Shown here piece after piece: positions 14,807-17,775 of a DNA stretch of 17,775 nt. Location of the stretch: positions 1-17,775 of the forward strand of contig DCDB01000294.1 in assembly GCA_002316215.1 (NCBI GenBank), written 5' to 3'. The stretch comes from Lachnospiraceae bacterium UBA1066. GTDB lineage: Bacteria > Bacillota > Clostridia > Lachnospirales > Lachnospiraceae. Below the pieces are notes generated by a model, which worked only from the letters and a program-made list of their open reading frames with translations, did no database searches and was not told the origin of the DNA. The translations under genes were made by a program, and so were the position numbers. How positions within the stretch are numbered: position 1 is the first letter of the stretch; each line of letters starts with the position of its first letter.

Positions 14807-14882
14807 ATATACGGCAATTATAAGCGCTGTCCGGAAAGCAGAAGCGCTCTGCGAAAGATTTTGCTTTATACGGCAATTGTAA
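14807..14882. repeat. Short direct repeat matching the vanY 3' end
   Basis: The 17 bases at 14807-14823 and 14866-14882 share TATACGGCAATT-TAA and differ at only two positions. The second copy is the stop and last codons of the vanY-like gene; the first lies between the two convergent genes. Between them, GCAGA-AGCGC-TCTGC (14838-14852) forms a small hairpin that may help end transcription. No gene is seen in 14800-14865. Confidence 0.6.
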
Positions 14883-15987
14883 CAATATAGCCGCTTGAAT
14901 TATCACCGGAGAGCTCGTACACGCCTTCCGGTTTTCTTATTGTCTTATCCGCAGTATAGAAAATACTGAACGTACCGGTGTCACAGGTGACAGAAAGCGG
15001 CGCATCCTGTGAGGTGTTATTTTTCAGGTAGTCAAGATATTCTTCAAGACAAAGGTTGTTGGCATACATGTAGGCGGCATGCGGAACACCGACATAACGG
15101 AAATGCCAGGCCTCATTGCTGATTTTCGTAATGGCCTGCTTGTCCTCGGCATATCTTCTGATAAAACCGTAATGCCAGCTGTTATCTTTCATCCAGACGG
15201 CATTGTCGCTTTCTGAAAAGCTGCCTTCCGACCCGTCATCATAAAAGATGCCGAGATCAACAGCAAGTCCCGTATGATGCTCACTGAATCCGGGTACTGC
15301 CACATACTTTTCCGCATAGCTTTCTCCGTAAGTCTTAACGGCATCGTCCCAGACCTGCTGCTGGTACTCTTTCGTACGGTAAGCAGAGGAAATACCGGTG
15401 TAACTTGTTCCCATCGCCTGATCGCAGGCAGCAATCATAGCATCCAGTGACGAAAGGACACGCCCGGCAACCTGGAATTCTTCTTTTCCGACAGGATAGG
15501 AAAAGCTCTGTGACTCCCTGATATTCTTAAGATCAATTGAGGATGCATTGCGTTCAAAATCATACGCCTGATCCGCATTGATCAAAATGAGATCGCCTGT
15601 ATACTTTTCGTCTTCGGTAAGGCTTACAGTTTCTGTCTGGACAGAAGTTCCTGAAACCGCAGAATCCGAAACTGACGACGCAGCCGGCGATGCAGCAGAC
15701 CCAGTCGCGGAACCCGCGGATGCGGCCGAAGAGCCTGAAGACCCGGCCGAAGAGACCGGCGATTGCGAAGATGTCTGATTTGACCCGGAGGAAGAAGATG
15801 CCAAAGATTCAGAAGAAGCTTCCCGCGATACAGAAGACTCATCTCCGCCCTGATTCTTTTTAGCCTGCAGCGTAACATAAAAAGCCGCAGCTGCAAGGAG
15901 TACAATAAGAATCCCCATGACAGTAATGGCGATCTTTCTCTGCTTCTTTTTGCGTCTGCGTCTTTCTCTGCTGTTCATTTCACTCAT
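14866..15987 (-). CDS. Membrane-anchored D-Ala-D-Ala carboxypeptidase, VanY family
   Basis: A 373-residue cell-wall enzyme that trims the terminal D-alanine from peptidoglycan stem peptides. Order: basic cytoplasmic tail (1-18), one membrane helix (19-41), a Ser/Ala/Gly-rich linker (about 49-122) spanning the wall, then the VanY peptidase M15 domain. Zinc ligands and catalytic residues are present: SEHHTGLAVD at 235-244 (H237, D244) and EAWHF at 292-296 (E292, H295), with SAYRTKEYQ at 201-209. About 70 residues after the domain are of unclear role. Its ATG overlaps the adenosyltransferase stop by four bases. No other van genes are present, so it is more likely a housekeeping enzyme than vancomycin resistance. 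Confidence 0.9.
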   Translation of the reverse strand: MSEMNSRERRRRKKKQRKIAITVMGILIVLLAAAAFYVTLQAKKNQGGDESSVSREASSESLASSSSGSNQTSSQSPVSSAGSSGSSAASAGSATGSAASPAASSVSDSAVSGTSVQTETVSLTEDEKYTGDLILINADQAYDFERNASSIDLKNIRESQSFSYPVGKEEFQVAGRVLSSLDAMIAACDQAMGTSYTGISSAYRTKEYQQQVWDDAVKTYGESYAEKYVAVPGFSEHHTGLAVDLGIFYDDGSEGSFSESDNAVWMKDNSWHYGFIRRYAEDKQAITKISNEAWHFRYVGVPHAAYMYANNLCLEEYLDYLKNNTSQDAPLSVTCDTGTFSIFYTADKTIRKPEGVYELSGDNSSGYIVTIAV

Positions 15988-16517
15988 AGATTCACTTCTT
16001 TGCCCGCGTCAACGCAGCGCGCTGCCGCATAAAGATAATCAGACAGGCGGTTCAGGTATCTTTCAGTATCCGGATCTGCACGCATCACGCGCGTCAGCGA
16101 TACATAAGCCCTTTCCGCCCGTCTTGCAACCGTACGTGCGATATCGATTTTTGCCGAAAAAGCACTCTTTCCGGGCAGGATAAATTTCATCTCCAGCCGA
16201 AAAGATGCCAGTATCCTATCCATTTCTTCTTCCAGCTTTGCGGTTTCGTCTCCGGACAGCTGATTGCGGCCCGGATAGCGTTCTCCTTCCGCAGAACGGC
16301 TGGCACCGGCCATAATGCGTATCAGGTTCTCCTGGATTCCCGAAAGACAGGCACGAAAATGCTCCGACTGTGTTTCTGCTTTCAGAAGCCCCAGCCAGCT
16401 GGTAAGTTCATCCCCGGCCCCGAAGAATTCAATTCTCGGATCATCCTTCATAAGCCTTGAGCCGTTGAGCGTCGTCATGCCGCCGTCTCCGGATTTTGTC
16501 GTCAGCATCGAATTCAT
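15984..16517 (-). CDS. PduO-type ATP:cob(I)alamin adenosyltransferase
   Basis: A 177-residue helical-bundle enzyme that puts the adenosyl group of ATP on cob(I)alamin to make coenzyme B12. The N-terminal ATP loop reads TTKSGDGGMTTL (usual form TKTGDxGxT, so Ser replaces Thr). The helix ARTVARRAERAYVSL carries the conserved Arg-Arg-x-Glu-Arg, and NRLSDYLYAAAR is the family C-terminal signature. It starts at 16517; a second ATG three codons in is also possible, and the ribosome site (GGGGA, 10 bases away) is moderate. It overlaps the vanY gene by four bases and lies in the guaB-to-vanY run. No B12-dependent enzyme or other B12 gene is in the window. Confidence 0.88.
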   Translation of the reverse strand: MNSMLTTKSGDGGMTTLNGSRLMKDDPRIEFFGAGDELTSWLGLLKAETQSEHFRACLSGIQENLIRIMAGASRSAEGERYPGRNQLSGDETAKLEEEMDRILASFRLEMKFILPGKSAFSAKIDIARTVARRAERAYVSLTRVMRADPDTERYLNRLSDYLYAAARCVDAGKEVNL

Positions 16518-16542
16518 GCGTCACATTTCCCCGTTATTTTTT

Positions 16543-16887
16543 TCATGAACCGAATTTCTCCATAAATTGTGCCAAAGGCTTGAGCGTCACATCCAGGTTC
16601 TTTATGGCATCGTTCAGGGAATCAATGTCTATGCCGTTGATCGCCGTCTTAAGATCGCTTACGGTTCCGTTCAGCTCCGCCATATCCAGCTTTGAAACAG
16701 CCGGAAGCACGGTGCTGTTCAATGTATCAAGGGATTTATCCACCTTGGTAATGGTATTTACCGTTTTCGGCACAATCACAACGGCACTGACCGCCAGCAC
16801 GGCAAGGATTATCGCCGTAAGTATCATATGTATCTTCTGTACACGAAGCTGACGTTTCATCAGGCTGACAAGTTCTTCATTTCCCAT
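16543..16887 (-). CDS. Small single-pass membrane protein with a coiled-coil-like tail
   Basis: A 114-residue protein: a basic N-terminal stretch (MKRQLRVQK), one membrane helix at about residues 20-40, then a helical region with regular Leu/Val/Ile spacing (TVNTITKVDKSLDTLNSTV and TVSDLKTAINGIDIDSLNDA) that looks like a coiled coil or a membrane-tether of the DUF948 or chemoreceptor-stalk kind. No catalytic residue is seen. GGAGG lies 7 bases before the ATG. It sits between yjbQ and the adenosyltransferase with short gaps on both sides, so it is probably co-transcribed. Function unknown. Confidence 0.7.
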   Translation of the reverse strand: MGNEELVSLMKRQLRVQKIHMILTAIILAVLAVSAVVIVPKTVNTITKVDKSLDTLNSTVLPAVSKLDMAELNGTVSDLKTAINGIDIDSLNDAIKNLDVTLKPLAQFMEKFGS

Positions 16888-16908
16888 AAAGATACCTCCG
16901 GCGCAGGA

Positions 16909-17313
16909 TCACCCCTTGATTATTTTTACATAAAAATACCGGTTGCGGGGACCGTCGAACTCGCAGAAATAAATATCCTGCCAGATTCCCAGGATCATCC
17001 GTCCGTTTTCAATAATCACCGTCTTTGATGCACCGACGGCCGAACTCTTCATGTGCGCAAATGAATTGCCTTCCTCATGCAGATATTCATTATCATACTT
17101 CGGAAAAATCTTTCCGAAACCGTAAAGGAAATCATGCTGGACATCCGCGTCGGCATTTTCGTTGATGGTGATTCCAGCCGTTGTATGAGGACAATAAATC
17201 GTGACGATTCCGGAAACGATGCCGCTTTTTTCAATATCACCGCGGACTGTGTCCGTAATAGCGATCATTTTTTCTTCGTCTTCGATACGCAATTCATGCT
17301 TGAATAAATTCAT
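16909..17313 (-). CDS. yjbQ: YjbQ family (UPF0047) protein
   Basis: A 134-residue compact protein of the YjbQ/UPF0047 family; some members have been reported to make thiamine phosphate from HET-P weakly, and the true role is unclear. Signatures are the CPHTTAGITINENAD stretch at 41-55, EEGNSFAHMKSSA in the middle and GIWQDIYFCEFDGPRNR near the end. The conserved histidines suggest a metal site. The ATG overlaps the stop of the HPr-like gene by four bases, so the two are translationally coupled. Length matches the family. Confidence 0.9.
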   Translation of the reverse strand: MNLFKHELRIEDEEKMIAITDTVRGDIEKSGIVSGIVTIYCPHTTAGITINENADADVQHDFLYGFGKIFPKYDNEYLHEEGNSFAHMKSSAVGASKTVIIENGRMILGIWQDIYFCEFDGPRNRYFYVKIIKG

Positions 17314-17561
17314 TTTTCAGATTCCTCTGTCTCAGTGAGGATGTACGGTTCAATGGCCTTCAGGAAATCATCGCAATGCTCCGAATGGATAACCAGGGAA
17401 AGCGGGCGCGACAGATCCAGGCTTAAAACTCCCATAATAGATTTTCCGTCAATAATATACCGACCGGTAAGAAGATCCACGTCAAACGGGAAAGGGGAGG
17501 CTTTTGTTACAAAATCCTTAACATCATTAATGTCCTTGAGGCGGATTGTAAGTTTCTTCAT
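17310..17561 (-). CDS. HPr-like protein lacking the active histidine
   Basis: An 83-residue protein with the size and fold pattern of the PTS phosphocarrier HPr. The region matching the regulatory serine site is kept: GKSIMGVLSLDL with Ser41. The active His15 region is replaced by FVTKASPFPFD, so it cannot take phosphate from PEP like HPr. It may act as a regulatory relative, in the manner of Crh, or in an unknown role. A GGAAGGAG ribosome site precedes the ATG. It follows guaB by 20 bases and overlaps yjbQ by four, so it is in one transcript with both. Confidence 0.8.
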   Translation of the reverse strand: MKKLTIRLKDINDVKDFVTKASPFPFDVDLLTGRYIIDGKSIMGVLSLDLSRPLSLVIHSEHCDDFLKAIEPYILTETEESEK

Positions 17562-17581
17562 TTTTACTCCTTCCGATGATT

Positions 17582-17775
17582 TCAGTCATCTTCAACTGAA
17601 TAGTTAGGTGCTTCCTTTGTGATGTGGATATCGTGCGGATGCGATTCCTTCAGGGACGCCGAAGTAATCTTGACAAAATGAGTATCATTCTTGAGCGATT
17701 CAATATTCTTACATCCGCAATAGCCCATGCCGGAACGAATACCTCCGACCAGCTGGAATACCGTATCTTCTACGA
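17582..17775 (-). CDS. guaB: IMP dehydrogenase, C-terminal fragment
   Basis: The last 63 residues of GuaB, cut by the window end. It reads VEDTVFQLVGGIRSGMGYCG followed by CKNIE, the conserved C-terminal part of bacterial IMP dehydrogenases, and then a stretch containing ITSASLKESHPHDI and a closing NYSVEDD. The enzyme oxidises IMP to XMP, the committed step to GMP. It is the most upstream gene of the minus-strand run seen here. The catalytic cysteine and CBS domains are outside the window. Confidence 0.93.
   Translation of the reverse strand, partial: VEDTVFQLVGGIRSGMGYCGCKNIESLKNDTHFVKITSASLKESHPHDIHITKEAPNYSVEDD

Noticed and set aside
14866..15987. Vancomycin resistance gene
   Set aside because: The VanY-type peptidase is present but no vanA/H/X/R/S-type genes are nearby; a housekeeping cell-wall role is more likely.

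Overview
This 17.8 kb window looks like chromosomal DNA from a low-to-mid GC Gram-positive anaerobe. It is most likely a member of the class Clostridia and probably of the family Lachnospiraceae. The pointers are strong AGGAGG-type ribosome sites, TTGACA/TATAAT promoters, a DUF975 protein, an HPr-like protein without its active histidine, and a purine pathway whose last two steps sit on separate genes. The family assignment is an inference from gene content; no rRNA is present. No phage, transposase, CRISPR array or obvious genomic island is visible, and most of the window reads as core metabolism and housekeeping.

Layout. (1) Positions 1-2563, plus strand: the end of a spermidine/putrescine ABC transporter operon (potB fragment, potC, potD, each overlapping the next by 4 bases). 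(2) 2564-4139: a repeat-rich stretch holding four degenerate 20-base units, a two-way terminator, a small CPYC glutaredoxin-like gene, two copies of a 53-base element, an unknown membrane protein gene and a 22-base tandem repeat of eight copies. (3) 4140-7157, minus strand: a Na+/phosphate symporter-type protein with a PhoU tail, a single tRNA-Gly(GCC) with its own promoter, and a nitroreductase that may be translated from a leaderless message. (4) 7200-10818, plus strand: a DUF975 / CmpB-type fusion membrane protein, a small membrane protein, and a branched-chain aminotransferase behind a near-consensus promoter. (5) 10906-14251, minus strand: an apparent operon of a small Xre regulator, a PurO-type IMP cyclohydrolase, a stand-alone AICAR formyltransferase, a class II aldolase and an 85-residue protein. 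(6) 14416-14799, plus strand: a second Xre-type regulator divergent from the first. (7) 14866-17775, minus strand: a tightly packed run of guaB (3' end), HPr-like protein, yjbQ, a membrane/coiled-coil protein, a PduO-type cobalamin adenosyltransferase and a VanY-type carboxypeptidase.

How the parts relate. The AICAR formyltransferase and PurO together replace the usual two-domain PurH and make IMP, while guaB 3.4 kb away (the other side of the second Xre gene) spends IMP on GMP synthesis. The purO gene starts 3 bases after a small Xre gene whose promoter carries a perfect 19-bp palindrome between -35 and -10, so this arm of purine synthesis may be under local autoregulated control. I did not find a clear undescribed multi-gene system. 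The most unusual signals are the split purine module with its Xre regulator and palindromes, the paired 53-base element, the 22-base tandem repeat, and the predicted leaderless nitroreductase transcript.
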